Assembly (NCBI RefSeq): GCF_015277675.1
Contig: NZ_JADHEC010000028.1
Location: 1 to 45,998, forward strand
Length of the DNA: 45,998 nucleotides
Direction of reading: 5' to 3'
Origin: Flavobacterium soyangense
Lineage (GTDB): Bacteria; Bacteroidota; Bacteroidia; Flavobacteriales; Flavobacteriaceae
Part shown: piece after piece, positions 9,658-19,500 of the stretch
Layout: each line of letters begins with the position of its first letter
Numbering within the stretch: position 1 is the first letter of the stretch
Program-made: the position numbers and the translations under genes
Notes under the pieces: generated by a model
Told to the model about the DNA's origin: nothing
What the model saw: the letters and a program-made list of their open reading frames with translations, nothing else
Databases searched by the model: none

Positions 9658-9731
9658 GGTTTGGTAGTTCAGTTGGTTAGAATACATGCCTGTCACGCAT
9701 GGGGTCGCGGGTTCGAGTCCCGTCCAGACCG
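9658..9731 (+). tRNA. tRNA-Asp (GTC)
   Basis: Full cloverleaf: acceptor GGTTTGG pairs with CCAGACC (one G-U pair), anticodon stem CATGC/GCATG with loop CTGTCAC, anticodon GTC at 9692-9694, T-arm CGGGTTCGAGTCCCG, discriminator G at 9731. CCA is not encoded. Its last 16 nt (9716-9731) form the start of the 189-bp direct repeat bounding the integrated element, so it is the attachment target and remains intact. Confidence 0.97.
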
Positions 9732-9744
9732 CTAAATTGGGGAG

Positions 9745-9772
9745 AAGCGATTCAGAAATGAATCGCTTTTTT
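9745..9772 (+). terminator. tRNA-Asp terminator
   Basis: AAGCGATTC (9745-9753) pairs with GAATCGCTT (9760-9768), loop AGAAAT, followed by a T tract. It lies inside the att repeat and is duplicated at 31242-31269. Confidence 0.9.
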
Positions 9773-9855
9773 GCCCAATAAAAGCATCTAAAATAGTTGT
9801 GTTGTTATCGTCACGCCCTTGTAAAGCGTGACACGGTTTAGTAGTTAGACCAATG

Positions 9856-9888
9856 AAAAGCTTTCCACTTTTGTGGATAGCTTTTTTG
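9856..9888 (+). terminator. Second terminator-like hairpin in the att repeat
   Basis: AAAAGCTTTCCAC (9856-9868) pairs imperfectly with GTGGATAGCTTTT (9873-9885), followed by T residues. A copy lies at 31353-31385. Confidence 0.65.
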
Positions 9889-9950
9889 ATTTAAGGGGGT
9901 GTCTAGTCTTCTTGATTCCCTAAATATTTCTTCAAAAAAGGCACGCTTTT

Positions 9951-9981
9951 AGGTGCCCCATTTTATTTCTCAGGTGCCCCA
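9951..9981 (+). repeat. Paired AGGTGCCCCA repeats beside attL
   Basis: AGGTGCCCCA occurs at 9951-9960 and 9972-9981, 21 bp apart or two helical turns, between attL and the integrase start. They are candidate recombinase arm sites or operator half-sites. I did not see another copy in the window. Confidence 0.4.
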
Positions 9982-10022
9982 CTTTTTTATATCCAAAACC
10001 CACAACCTAAAACTTTAAAGCA

Positions 10023-11228
10023 ATGAACAATTATAAAATTTCAATACTATTTTTGATACAGAAATCAAAAGTAAATAAACAAGGAAAATGCCCTATCAGA
10101 TGTAGAATTACTTTTAATGAGGGAAGGCAAGAGTTTGCCACAGGGTTGTTAATTAACCCAAATACATGGTTTAGCAAGCTACAACTTACCAAACCACCTA
10201 ATGAAGAAAATAATTTTGTAAATGCCCAATTGAGCCTGATTAAGAGTAAAATTAATCAGGCTTTTTTGTACCTACAAATGAAGAACGATGTTTTTTCTGT
10301 TGATGATATTTACTCACAGTTTAAAGGTGTAAAAACTAAAAAAGAGTTTGGCATCATTGAAGTATATAATATGTATAATGAAAGGATTAAAAAACTCGTT
10401 GATATCGAAATCAAATTAGTTACTTACAAGAAATACATTGAGTCGCGCAACCATCTTTTAGGCTTTGTGAAATGGAAGTTTAAATCCAATGATTTTAAGC
10501 TAAAAGACCTTAAATTCAACTTTATTACGGATTATGAATACTATCTCAAAACCGAAAAAAACCTTCAACAGAGCACGTTAAATAAGGCAATACAGCGTTT
10601 TAGAAAAGTTCTTCAGTATGCAATAAGTCAAGATTATTTAGACAAAGACCCCTTTGGTATTTACAAGCCGTTAAAGGTCAAAAAAGAAGTAATTTACTTG
10701 AGTGTATTGGAGCTGTCGAATCTTGAAAAACAGAATTTTTCACAAATTAGATTAAGTAATGTCCAAGATCTTTTTATTTTCTGTTGCTATACTGGATTAG
10801 CTTTCAATGAAATGGCTCATCTCGAAAAACAGCACATCCAAATCGGTTTCGATGGTATTAATTGGATCAAGATGAAGCGTGAAAAAACACAACGTCTAAT
10901 CTCAATTCCGATCCTTCCAAAAGCACAAGAGATTATTGAAAAGTATTCCACGGAAAGTCATCGCATATTTCTACCTATAAGTAATCAGAAATTCAATTCG
11001 TATTTAAAAGAGATTGCGGACATTACTGGGATTGAAAAAAAACTAACGCACCACATTGCAAGAAAGACTTTTGCTTCAACTGTTCTCCTATATAATGATG
11101 TGCCGATGGAAATCGTCTCAGAACTACTAGGTCATTCTAATATGACAATTACGCAGGAGAGCTATGGGAAAATCGTACAGAAGAAAGTAAGTGAAGCAAT
11201 AAAAACACTCTCTAAAAAATTAAAGTAA
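10023..11228 (+). CDS. Tyrosine recombinase/integrase
   Basis: A 401-residue site-specific recombinase of the Bacteroidota integrase type. It has an N-terminal Arm-DNA-binding segment (KCPIRCRITFNEGRQEFATG), a phage-integrase SAM-like domain around 110-200, and a C-terminal catalytic domain. The second box has HHIARKTFAS (His and Arg), followed by ELLGHSNM and the nucleophile in ESYGKI (Y381). The position usually held by the first catalytic arginine reads TGLAFNE, so an alanine stands there, as in several Bacteroidota recombinases that lack this residue. It is the first gene inside attL and reads away from the tRNA, so it is the likely enzyme for insertion and excision of the element. Confidence 0.95.
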   Translation: MNNYKISILFLIQKSKVNKQGKCPIRCRITFNEGRQEFATGLLINPNTWFSKLQLTKPPNEENNFVNAQLSLIKSKINQAFLYLQMKNDVFSVDDIYSQFKGVKTKKEFGIIEVYNMYNERIKKLVDIEIKLVTYKKYIESRNHLLGFVKWKFKSNDFKLKDLKFNFITDYEYYLKTEKNLQQSTLNKAIQRFRKVLQYAISQDYLDKDPFGIYKPLKVKKEVIYLSVLELSNLEKQNFSQIRLSNVQDLFIFCCYTGLAFNEMAHLEKQHIQIGFDGINWIKMKREKTQRLISIPILPKAQEIIEKYSTESHRIFLPISNQKFNSYLKEIADITGIEKKLTHHIARKTFASTVLLYNDVPMEIVSELLGHSNMTITQESYGKIVQKKVSEAIKTLSKKLK

Positions 11229-11616
11229 TAAACCATTCCTTCTCAAGACAAAGTACAAACCTAAAATGCTCTTCTATTCTTAAGAAGGATTTTTTATATT
11301 AATCTACTTCTTTTACGGTTTCCCGTAAACTAATTATAATCAGATGATTTATATTCGCAGGATCAGTTTGTTTCGATATGATGTTTTAAACTAATCGTAG
11401 TTATTTTTTTATAAATTAGCTGAGGAATTTTAATAAGGCATCGAGTGGCGAACCTGATGATTAAAACGAATTGAGGCGTCTTTATTAACTAAACATTTTT
11501 TTATCCTGAGGTAAAAATAACAACACTAAATTTACCCTATAAAATACCAACAAAGTAATCCTTTCTATAAAGCAGAACATTAATCAATTAGAAAATAAAT
11601 TCAAGAATAAAATACA
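11229..11616. other. 388-bp intergenic region with an inverted repeat
   Basis: No convincing gene. It holds the dyad TTTACGG-TTTC-CCGTAAA at 11312-11329 and, upstream of it, TACAAACCTAAA near 11250. The reverse complement of this pair recurs around 23370-23415. The 3' part is AT-rich and probably contains the hsd operon promoter, but no clear TAnnTTTG box was found. Confidence 0.6.
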
Positions 11617-14097
11617 ATGGCGATTAAAAAATCAGAATTATACAGTTCCCTTTGGGCAAGTTGCGACGAATTAAGAGGGGGAATGGATCCAAGCCAATAC
11701 AAAGACTACATACTGGTTTTGTTATTTGTAAAATACGTTTCCGATAAATATGCCAACGACCCCGATGCCTTGATTGAAATACCCGAAGGCGGTAGTTTTA
11801 AAGATATGCAGGCATTAAAAGGCGCTAAAGACATTGGCGACAAAATCAATATTATCATTGGTGTTTTGGCTGCTGCAAATGACTTGAAAGGCGTGATTGA
11901 TGTTGCCGATTTTGCTGATGATGATAAATTAGGCAAGGGTAAGGAAATGGTAGATAAACTAACCAACCTTATAACCATCTTTGAAAACCCTTCACTAGAC
12001 TTTAGTAAAAACCTTGCTGGAGGTGATGATATTTTAGGCGATGCGTTTGAATACTTGATGAAGAATTTTGCGACCGAAAGCGGAAAAAGCAAAGGGCAAT
12101 TCTACACACCAAGTGAAGTAAGCCGTGTAATGGCTAAAGTCTTAAGCATTCGCGATGCGACAAACAAAACTACTTTCTATGACCCAACCTGTGGTTCAGG
12201 TTCTTTGCTTTTAAAAGCCTTGGACGAAGCTGATGGAAAGGGCACAATTTACGGGCAAGAAAAAGATGTGGCTACAGCTGCATTGGCGCGTATGAATATG
12301 ATTTTGCACGGACAGGAAGCAATTGAAATTCACCGTGGACAAAGCACACTTTCCGACCCGTTTTTTAAAGACAGCAATGGGTATTTAAAAACCTTTGACT
12401 TTGTAGTGGCTAATCCACCTTTCTCTTCGAAGAATTGGGCCACTGGATTTAATCCGCAGGATGATCTTTATGGGCGTTTTGAAAAAGACGAAGTTGAAAG
12501 TGCCAAAACAGGCAAAGCATCCTACAAAACACCACCCGATAAAAATGGCGATTACGCTTTTCTATTACATATCCTTAAATCTCTAAAAAGCACAGGTAAA
12601 GGGGCTTGTATTTTACCTCACGGAGTTTTATTTCGTGGGAATGCCGAAGCCGAAATCCGCAAGAGTTTAATTGAACGTGGTTATATCAAAGGCATCATTG
12701 GATTACCTGCTAACTTGTTTTATGGCACGGGAATTCCTGCTTGTATTATTGTAATGGACAAAGAAGGTGCAGCCGACCGCAAACATATTTTTATGGTGGA
12801 TGCCAGTAAAGGCTTTGCCAAAGACGGAAACAAAAACCGTTTACGGGAACAGGACATACACAAGATTGTGGACATTTTCAACAAGCAAACCGAGTTTCCT
12901 AAGTACAGCCGATTAGTAAGCGTAGAAGAAATTAGCGACCCTAAAAACGATTTCAATTTAAACATTCCTCGATACATTGACAGCCAAGAAGTAGAGGACA
13001 TACAAGACATAGAAGCGCATTTGTTGGGTGATATTCCTAGTGCTGACATAGAAGCATTGAAGGAGTATTGGGAAGTCTATAAAACCTTGAAAGGAGAGTT
13101 ATTCTCTGCAAGTAAAAGATCCAATTACAGCCAATTAAAAATAAGCAAAGACAACATCAAGCAAACCATTTTTGACCATCCCGAGTTCGTGACTTTTAGT
13201 AAAGAAATGGACGCATTGTTTACCGATTGGAAGACAAGAAACACACTCACTTTAAAAGCATTAACTGTTGGTATTAAACCAAAGAAAACCATCTTTAGAA
13301 TCTCGGAAGATGTTTTAACAGCTTACACAGGCAAAGCTTTGATGGACAAATACGATGTGTACCAGCATTTGATGAATTATTGGAACGATGTAATGCAAGA
13401 TGATTGCTACTTGATTGCAGCCGAGGGTTGGAAAGCCGAGCTAAGCATAATGAAGCAAACCAAAGCAGCTACCGTTTGGGATTGCGACTTGGCGCCAAAA
13501 ACATTGGTTATTGACCGTTATTTTCTTGCCGAGAAAAAAGCCATTGAAAAATTGGAAGCAGATAAAGAAGCTATTGCCGCACAACTTACCGAACTGGAAG
13601 AAGAGCACAATACCGAGGAAGGCTATTTTGCCGACTTAGACAAAGTAAACAAAGCCAATGTACAAAAGCGATTGAAAGAACTATTGGCAGCCAAACCAAA
13701 AGCAAAGAAAAAGGATTTGGCAATGGCAGCCGAACCCGAAGCAACTTATGGCGAACAAGCAGTTTTAGAATTGTATTTAAAACTACTGGACGACCAAACC
13801 GAGCTGACCAAAAAAATAAAACTAGCTACAACCGCCTTGGATATTAAAGTAATCAATCGCTACAAAACACTTACCGAAGATGAAATAAAACAACTGGTAG
13901 TGGATGATAAATGGATGGCAAGCCTAGAACGAAGCATAAAAACCGAAATGGAACGCATTAGCCAACGCCTTACCCAACGCATAAAAGAACTGGCAGAACG
14001 CTACGAAACACCACTACCCAAACAAACTACTGATGTAGCTGATTTAGAAAGCAAAATAACTGCTCACCTTGAAAAAATGGGATTTGTATGGAACTAA
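11617..14097 (+). CDS. hsdM: Type I restriction-modification N6-adenine methyltransferase (HsdM)
   Basis: Modification subunit of 826 residues. It has an N-terminal HsdM_N helical domain (from SELYSSLWASCDELRGG), then the methyltransferase core with the SAM site FYDPTCGSGSLLL (188-199) and the catalytic NPPF motif (266-269). A long C-terminal extension beyond about 500 includes a Lys/Glu-rich coiled-coil region and makes the protein longer than the classical 500-530-residue HsdM. With HsdS it methylates adenine at the target site. It overlaps hsdS by 10 bp, so translation is probably coupled. First gene of the hsd operon. Confidence 0.96.
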   Translation: MAIKKSELYSSLWASCDELRGGMDPSQYKDYILVLLFVKYVSDKYANDPDALIEIPEGGSFKDMQALKGAKDIGDKINIIIGVLAAANDLKGVIDVADFADDDKLGKGKEMVDKLTNLITIFENPSLDFSKNLAGGDDILGDAFEYLMKNFATESGKSKGQFYTPSEVSRVMAKVLSIRDATNKTTFYDPTCGSGSLLLKALDEADGKGTIYGQEKDVATAALARMNMILHGQEAIEIHRGQSTLSDPFFKDSNGYLKTFDFVVANPPFSSKNWATGFNPQDDLYGRFEKDEVESAKTGKASYKTPPDKNGDYAFLLHILKSLKSTGKGACILPHGVLFRGNAEAEIRKSLIERGYIKGIIGLPANLFYGTGIPACIIVMDKEGAADRKHIFMVDASKGFAKDGNKNRLREQDIHKIVDIFNKQTEFPKYSRLVSVEEISDPKNDFNLNIPRYIDSQEVEDIQDIEAHLLGDIPSADIEALKEYWEVYKTLKGELFSASKRSNYSQLKISKDNIKQTIFDHPEFVTFSKEMDALFTDWKTRNTLTLKALTVGIKPKKTIFRISEDVLTAYTGKALMDKYDVYQHLMNYWNDVMQDDCYLIAAEGWKAELSIMKQTKAATVWDCDLAPKTLVIDRYFLAEKKAIEKLEADKEAIAAQLTELEEEHNTEEGYFADLDKVNKANVQKRLKELLAAKPKAKKKDLAMAAEPEATYGEQAVLELYLKLLDDQTELTKKIKLATTALDIKVINRYKTLTEDEIKQLVVDDKWMASLERSIKTEMERISQRLTQRIKELAERYETPLPKQTTDVADLESKITAHLEKMGFVWN

Positions 14098-15314
14098 GAG
14101 CAGGTTATAAAAATACGGAGGTTGGTTTAATTCCAGAGGATTGGGAGGTGCATAGACTTGGAGATATTGCTTTTTTAAAAAGAGGAAAATTTACACCAAG
14201 ACCTCGAAATAATCCAATTTATTATGGAGGTGAAATTCCATTTGTTCAAACAGGCGATGTAACAAAATCAAATGGTAAAATAATTAATTATACCCAAACT
14301 TTAAATGAAGAAGGGTTAGCTGTTAGTGCTTTATTTAAGAAAGGAACTATATTAATGACAATCGCAGCAAATATTGGTTATACAGGAATATTAGAAATTG
14401 ATATGGCTTGTCCCGATAGTTTAGTTGCAATTGATGGTTTGGGTAAAACTGATAATGTTTTTCTTAATTTTTATTTTTCATTCAGACGTGAGAAATTAGA
14501 AGAGCTCGCAACAACTGGTGCTCAAATGAACTTAAATATTGAAAGATTATCACCTTTTAAAATACCCCTTCCACCTACCAAAGCCGAACAAACTGCCATT
14601 GCCTCCGCCCTATCCGATGCCGATGCATTGATAAGCAGTTTAGAAAAGCTCATTGCCAAAAAAAGCAACATTAAGGAAGGAGTAATGCAAAAACTATTAC
14701 AACCAAAAGAAGATTGGGAAGTGAAAAAATTGGGAGATGTTGGAGAATTTAAAAATGGTATAAACAAAGCTGCAGAAGATTTTGGCTATGGTTACCCTTT
14801 TGTGAATTTAATGGATGTATTCGGTACTAGTAAAATAAACACCACTCTTCATTTAGGGTTAATAAATGCCAATGATAACGATAGAAAAATGTATGCACTA
14901 AAAAAAGGAGATGTACTATTCATTCGTTCTTCTGTTAAACCCGAAGGAGTTGGACTAACTTGTTTGATTGAAACTGATCTCGAAAATACTGTTTATAGTG
15001 GTTTTATTATTCGATTTAGAGATAATGGCAACTTAAGTGATGAATTTAAAGAATACTGTTTTAGTACATCTCATTTTAGAAATAGAGTAATTGCTAGTAG
15101 TTCTGTTAGTGCCAACACTAATATTAATCAAGACGCTTTGAAAAATTTAGTTTTATCATATCCCAAATCAAAAGTGGAACAAACCCGTATTGCCACTATC
15201 CTTTCCGATATGGATAACGAAATAACCGCGTTAGCAACCAAATTGGAGAAATACAGAAAGGTAAAGTTAGGTATGATGCAAAATCTTTTAAAAGGGAAAA
15301 TACGGTTGGTATGA
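14088..15314 (+). CDS. hsdS: Type I restriction specificity subunit (HsdS)
   Basis: Specificity subunit of 408 residues with the usual duplicated layout: TRD1 (about 1-155), conserved helical spacer (LPPTKAEQTAIASALSDAD), TRD2 (about 205-345, opening with DWEVKKLGDV) and a second conserved spacer (KVEQTRIATILSDMDNEI). Both TRDs open with the DWEV-LGD pattern. It sets the bipartite recognition site shared by methylation and restriction; the site itself cannot be read from the sequence. The start overlaps the hsdM 3' end. The next gene has its own promoter-like sequence about 25 nt upstream of its ATG. Confidence 0.95.
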   Translation: MELRAGYKNTEVGLIPEDWEVHRLGDIAFLKRGKFTPRPRNNPIYYGGEIPFVQTGDVTKSNGKIINYTQTLNEEGLAVSALFKKGTILMTIAANIGYTGILEIDMACPDSLVAIDGLGKTDNVFLNFYFSFRREKLEELATTGAQMNLNIERLSPFKIPLPPTKAEQTAIASALSDADALISSLEKLIAKKSNIKEGVMQKLLQPKEDWEVKKLGDVGEFKNGINKAAEDFGYGYPFVNLMDVFGTSKINTTLHLGLINANDNDRKMYALKKGDVLFIRSSVKPEGVGLTCLIETDLENTVYSGFIIRFRDNGNLSDEFKEYCFSTSHFRNRVIASSSVSANTNINQDALKNLVLSYPKSKVEQTRIATILSDMDNEITALATKLEKYRKVKLGMMQNLLKGKIRLV

Positions 15315-15316
15315 TG

Positions 15317-15382
15317 TGCAAATATAAATTATCTTATTTGCATAAAATGAATAAAGTGCAATTATAAATATTTATATTTGCA
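15317..15382 (+). promoter_or_regulatory. fic promoter with TGCAAATA dyads
   Basis: TATATTTG (15373-15380) matches TAnnTTTG and lies 23 nt before the fic ATG. Upstream there is a perfect 8-bp inverted repeat, TGCAAATA (15317-15324) and TATTTGCA (15335-15342). A second looser dyad, TGCAA (15357-15361) with TTTGCA (15377-15382), spans the -7 box. This suggests separate and possibly repressed transcription of fic-hsdR. Confidence 0.5.
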
Positions 15383-15403
15383 GGAAACAATAAAACACAG
15401 CAA

Positions 15404-16534
15404 ATGAATGTAAGCGATTTCAAGGCAGGAAAAACCGTTCAACGCTACCAATACAAGAGCTTTGAACCTAATGTTGTAGATATCCCTTGGCAAATAGACA
15501 ATGTCGAGCTGGTAATGCTTTTGAGCGAAGCCAATATAAAAATGGGCGAGTTAAATGCCTTTTCGCAACTGATACCTGATGTGGATTTTTTTATTAAAAT
15601 GCACGTACTCAAAGAGGGTACAAAAAGCAGCCGTATAGAAGGTACACAAACCAATATCGACGAAGCCATACAAAAGGAAGAGTACATACAACCCGAAAAA
15701 AAGGACGACTGGCAGGAAGTACAAAACTACGTACAGGCAATGAACCAAGCCATAGAGAGTTTAGAAAAATTGCCTTTGAGCAATAGATTATTAAAGCAAA
15801 CCCACAAAACCTTATTGCAAGGCGTGAGAGGTACCCATAAATTACCTGGGGAATTCCGCCAAAGTCAAAACTGGATAGGCGGCAGTAGTTTAGCTGATGC
15901 TACTTTTATTCCGCCACATCAAGATAGTGTGGCAGATTTAATGACAGACCTTGAAAAGTTTTTGCACAACGATAACATTCCTGTACCGCATTTAATAAAA
16001 GTAGGCATAGCGCATTATCAGTTCGAAACCATTCACCCATTTCTGGATGGTAACGGACGTATTGGGCGTTTGCTTATTACCTTGTACTTGGTGAGTAACG
16101 AATTACTGCACAAACCAACGCTGTATTTATCGGATTTCTTTGAGAAAAACAAAGCCTTGTATTATGATAATCTTACTAGAGTTAGAACCCACAACGATTT
16201 AACCCAATGGCTCAAGTATTTTTTAGAAGGCGTTCGTAGCACTTCCGAAAACTCCATTCAGACGTTTAAAAGCATCATAAAACTCAGAAGCGAAGCTGAG
16301 CATAAAATTATGTCTTTGGGTAAAAAACAAGCATTGGCAAAATCCTTTTTACAATTTTTATACAGCAAACCCATTGCCGATGCCGGCGATGTGGCAGAAG
16401 CTTTGGAAATTAATGTTTCTACGGCTTTACGGTTGATAGATGACTTTATTAAATTAAATATTTTAACAGAAGTAACAGGATATAAACGCAATCGCATTTT
16501 TGCCTTTGACGAATATATAAAACTATTTAGATAA
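15404..16534 (+). CDS. Fic family protein (class II, probable AMPylase)
   Basis: A 376-residue Fic/DOC protein. The N-terminal part carries the inhibitory helix motif (S/T)xxxE(G/N) as SSRIEG (residues 75-80), which marks a class II, self-inhibited Fic. The active-site loop HPFLDGNGRIGR is at 211-222 and is complete, with the catalytic His211 and the phosphate-binding residues. The C-terminus (about 320-376) looks like a winged helix (ADAGDVAEALEINVSTALRLIDDF). Family members usually transfer AMP to a protein hydroxyl. The gene sits inside a type I locus between hsdS and hsdR, and its TAA overlaps the hsdR ATG (TAATG), so the two are translationally coupled. The target is unknown. Confidence 0.93.
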   Translation: MNVSDFKAGKTVQRYQYKSFEPNVVDIPWQIDNVELVMLLSEANIKMGELNAFSQLIPDVDFFIKMHVLKEGTKSSRIEGTQTNIDEAIQKEEYIQPEKKDDWQEVQNYVQAMNQAIESLEKLPLSNRLLKQTHKTLLQGVRGTHKLPGEFRQSQNWIGGSSLADATFIPPHQDSVADLMTDLEKFLHNDNIPVPHLIKVGIAHYQFETIHPFLDGNGRIGRLLITLYLVSNELLHKPTLYLSDFFEKNKALYYDNLTRVRTHNDLTQWLKYFLEGVRSTSENSIQTFKSIIKLRSEAEHKIMSLGKKQALAKSFLQFLYSKPIADAGDVAEALEINVSTALRLIDDFIKLNILTEVTGYKRNRIFAFDEYIKLFR

Positions 16535-19500
16535 TGAGCAAAGTAGGACAAATAGAACGTGCCACCCAAAACCGCATAGTACGATTGTTTCGAGAGCAAT
16601 TAAAATATAGCTATTTGGGTAATTTAGAAAAGGAAGAAGACAACAGCAATGTAGACGAAGCCTTACTCACGGCTTATTTGACCAAAAAAGGCTACAGTAC
16701 ATCACTCATCAGTAAAACATTGTTTGAGTTGAATAAAACAGTTACGATCAATACAAGTGATGACCTGTATCAAGCCAACAAAAATGTATATGCAGCACTT
16801 CGTTATGGCATCAATGTAAAAGAAGAAGCAGGGCAAAATAAAACAACGGTTCATTTAATAGACTGGAAAAATCCACACGAAAATGACTTTGCCATTGCCG
16901 AAGAAGTAACAATTAGAGGAGAACATAAAAAACGCCCTGATATCGTTATTTACGTTAACGGTATTGCTTTGGGGGTATTAGAATTAAAACGAAGCACCGT
17001 TTCGGTTTCCGAAGGCATTCGCCAAAACAACGACAATCAAAAACATTTGTTCATCAAGCCGTTTTATACTACTATTCAGTTAGTAATGGCAGGACAAGAT
17101 GTAGAAGGGTTGCGATATGCAGCCATTGACACTTCTGAAAAATATTATTTGAAATGGAAAGAAGTAAGCGAAGAATTCAATCCGAATGATTCCTATCTTT
17201 TAGAACTTACCAAGTCTTTAAGAGAACAAGCCGACAAAGCCGATAATCTTTTGGATAAGCATATTATCGAAATGCTTAACAAAGAGCGATTACTTGAAAT
17301 CCTTCACGACTTTGTGGTTTTCGACCGTGGACAAAAGAAGTTTTGCAGACCCAATCAATACTTTGGTTTAAAAGCAGCACAGGAACACATTCGTCTTAAA
17401 GAAGGTGGTATAATCTGGCACACTCAAGGTAGCGGAAAGAGTTTAACAATGGTGTGGTTGACTAAATGGATACGGGAATACAACCCAAATGCAAGGGTGT
17501 TAATCATTACCGATCGTGACGAACTAGACAAACAAATAAAAAAAGTTTTCAAAGGAGTTGGAGAGGATATTGAAAGAACAAAAAGCGGTGCTGATTTAAT
17601 TGAAAAATTGAATGATACTAAGCCTTGGTTATTGTGTTCACTAATTCACAAATTCGGTAATAAAGAAGAAGGTGCTGATAAAAGCAAAGATTATGACAAC
17701 TATCTTGAAGAACTAAAAAACAGTTTACCAAAAGACTTTAAACCCAAAGGCGATTTTTATGTTTTTGTAGATGAATGTCACCGCACCCAAAGCGGAGATT
17801 TAAACAAAGCAATGCGACAGTTATTAGGCGAAAAGGCTTTATTTATTGGTTTTACAGGAACGCCTATTATGCAAGCTGATAAAAAGCAAAGCATTACTAT
17901 TTTTGGAAAATACATACACACCTATAAATTTGATGAAGCCGTAAAAGACGGTGTAGTATTAGATTTAAGATATGAAGCCAGAGACATTGAACAAAAAATA
18001 TCTTCACCAGATAAAATTGACACTTGGTTTGACAGCAAAACAAAAGGATTAACTGACTTTGCCAAAACAGAACTCAAACAGAAGTGGGGAACAATGAAAA
18101 AAGTGTTCAGCTCAGTGGGGCGATTACAGAAAATTGTTGCCGATATTTTGTTGGATATGGAAACCCGTGAACGACTGCAAAACGGACGAGGTAATGCGAT
18201 TCTGGTTTCAGGTAGTATTTACAATGCGTGCCGTTATTATCAGTTGTTTCAAGAAGCAGGTTTTACAAGATGCGCTATCATCACTTCCTTTGCTCCAAGT
18301 TATGCAGATATAAAAGGTGAAGGAGAAGGACATACTGAAAAGTTGATGCAATATGAGATTTACCAAAAGATGCTCAACGGTAAAACAAGTGAGGATTTTG
18401 AAGATGAAGCCAAAAAGAGATTTATAGATGAACCTGCACAAATGAAGCTCTTGATAGTAGTAGATAAACTGCTTACTGGTTTTGATGCTCCAAGTGCAAC
18501 TTATCTATACATTGATAAAAGTATGAAAGACCACGGCTTGTTTCAAGCTATTTGCCGAGTTAACCGATTGGACGGAGACGATAAAGATTACGGTTACATC
18601 ATTGATTACAAAGACTTGTTTGGTAGTTTAGAAAATGCCTATAATGATTTTACTTCCAAAGCCTTTGAAGACTACGACAAAGCAGATGTAGAAGGATTGT
18701 TAAGCAACAGGCTAAATAAAGGCAAAGAACGATTAGATGATGCCTTGGAAACAATTAAAGCATTGTGTGAGCTAGTAGCTCCACCCAAAGGTACTCAACA
18801 ATACATTGTTTATTTCTGTGGAAATCCGCAAATAAAAGATGACTTAAAAGACAGCGAACCGAAACGGGTAGCATTATACAAAGCCGTTATTTCTCTTATT
18901 CGTGCCTATGCCAACATAGCAGATGAAATGGAAGAAGCAGGCTACAAGCCAAGCGAAATTGAAGCCATTAAAAATGACTTGAAGCACTTCGAAAGTGTTC
19001 GTAAAGAAATTCAATTAGCTAGTGGAGATTGGGTTGATTTAAAGCAATACGAACCAGCAATGCGTCATTTGATTGACAGCTACATTGGAGCGGAAGAAAG
19101 TAAAAAAGTTTCTGCTTTTGATGATTTCAGTTTAGTAGAATTACTTGTAAAAGACGGCACAAGTGCTTTAGATAAATTACCTGAAAGCATCACGAAAAAT
19201 AAGGCAGCAATGGCAGAAACCATTGAAAACAACTTGCGAAAAGTAATCATTGAAGAAAGTCCAACCAATCCGATTTACTACGAGAAAATGAGTGTCTTGC
19301 TTGATGAGTTAATCAAACTAAGAAATGAAGAAGCAGCGGAATACGAAAAGTACTTAGAAGAGATAATAAAACTAGCTGTAAAAGTAAAGAAACCCGAAAC
19401 AAGCAACGAATATCCATCGAGTATCAATACACAAGCCAAACGAGCTTTGTATGACAACTTAGATAGGGATGAAACACTTTCTATGGTGATGGATGCGGCT

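Larger units (their letters stand above)
9716..9904 (+). repeat. attL: 189-bp direct repeat, left copy
   Basis: Reads the same as 31213-31401 by eye (offset 21497). It comprises the last 16 nt of tRNA-Asp, a terminator, a 7-bp hairpin (9810-9832), a second terminator and GGGGGTGTCT. Flanking bases differ at both ends (g/t before, a/t after). Confidence 0.93.

Noticed and set aside
9801..9850. Second tRNA or tRNA remnant inside the att repeat
   Set aside because: The 7-bp hairpin GTCACGC/GCGTGAC with a TTGTAA loop resembles an anticodon arm, but no acceptor stem or T-arm can be formed around it.
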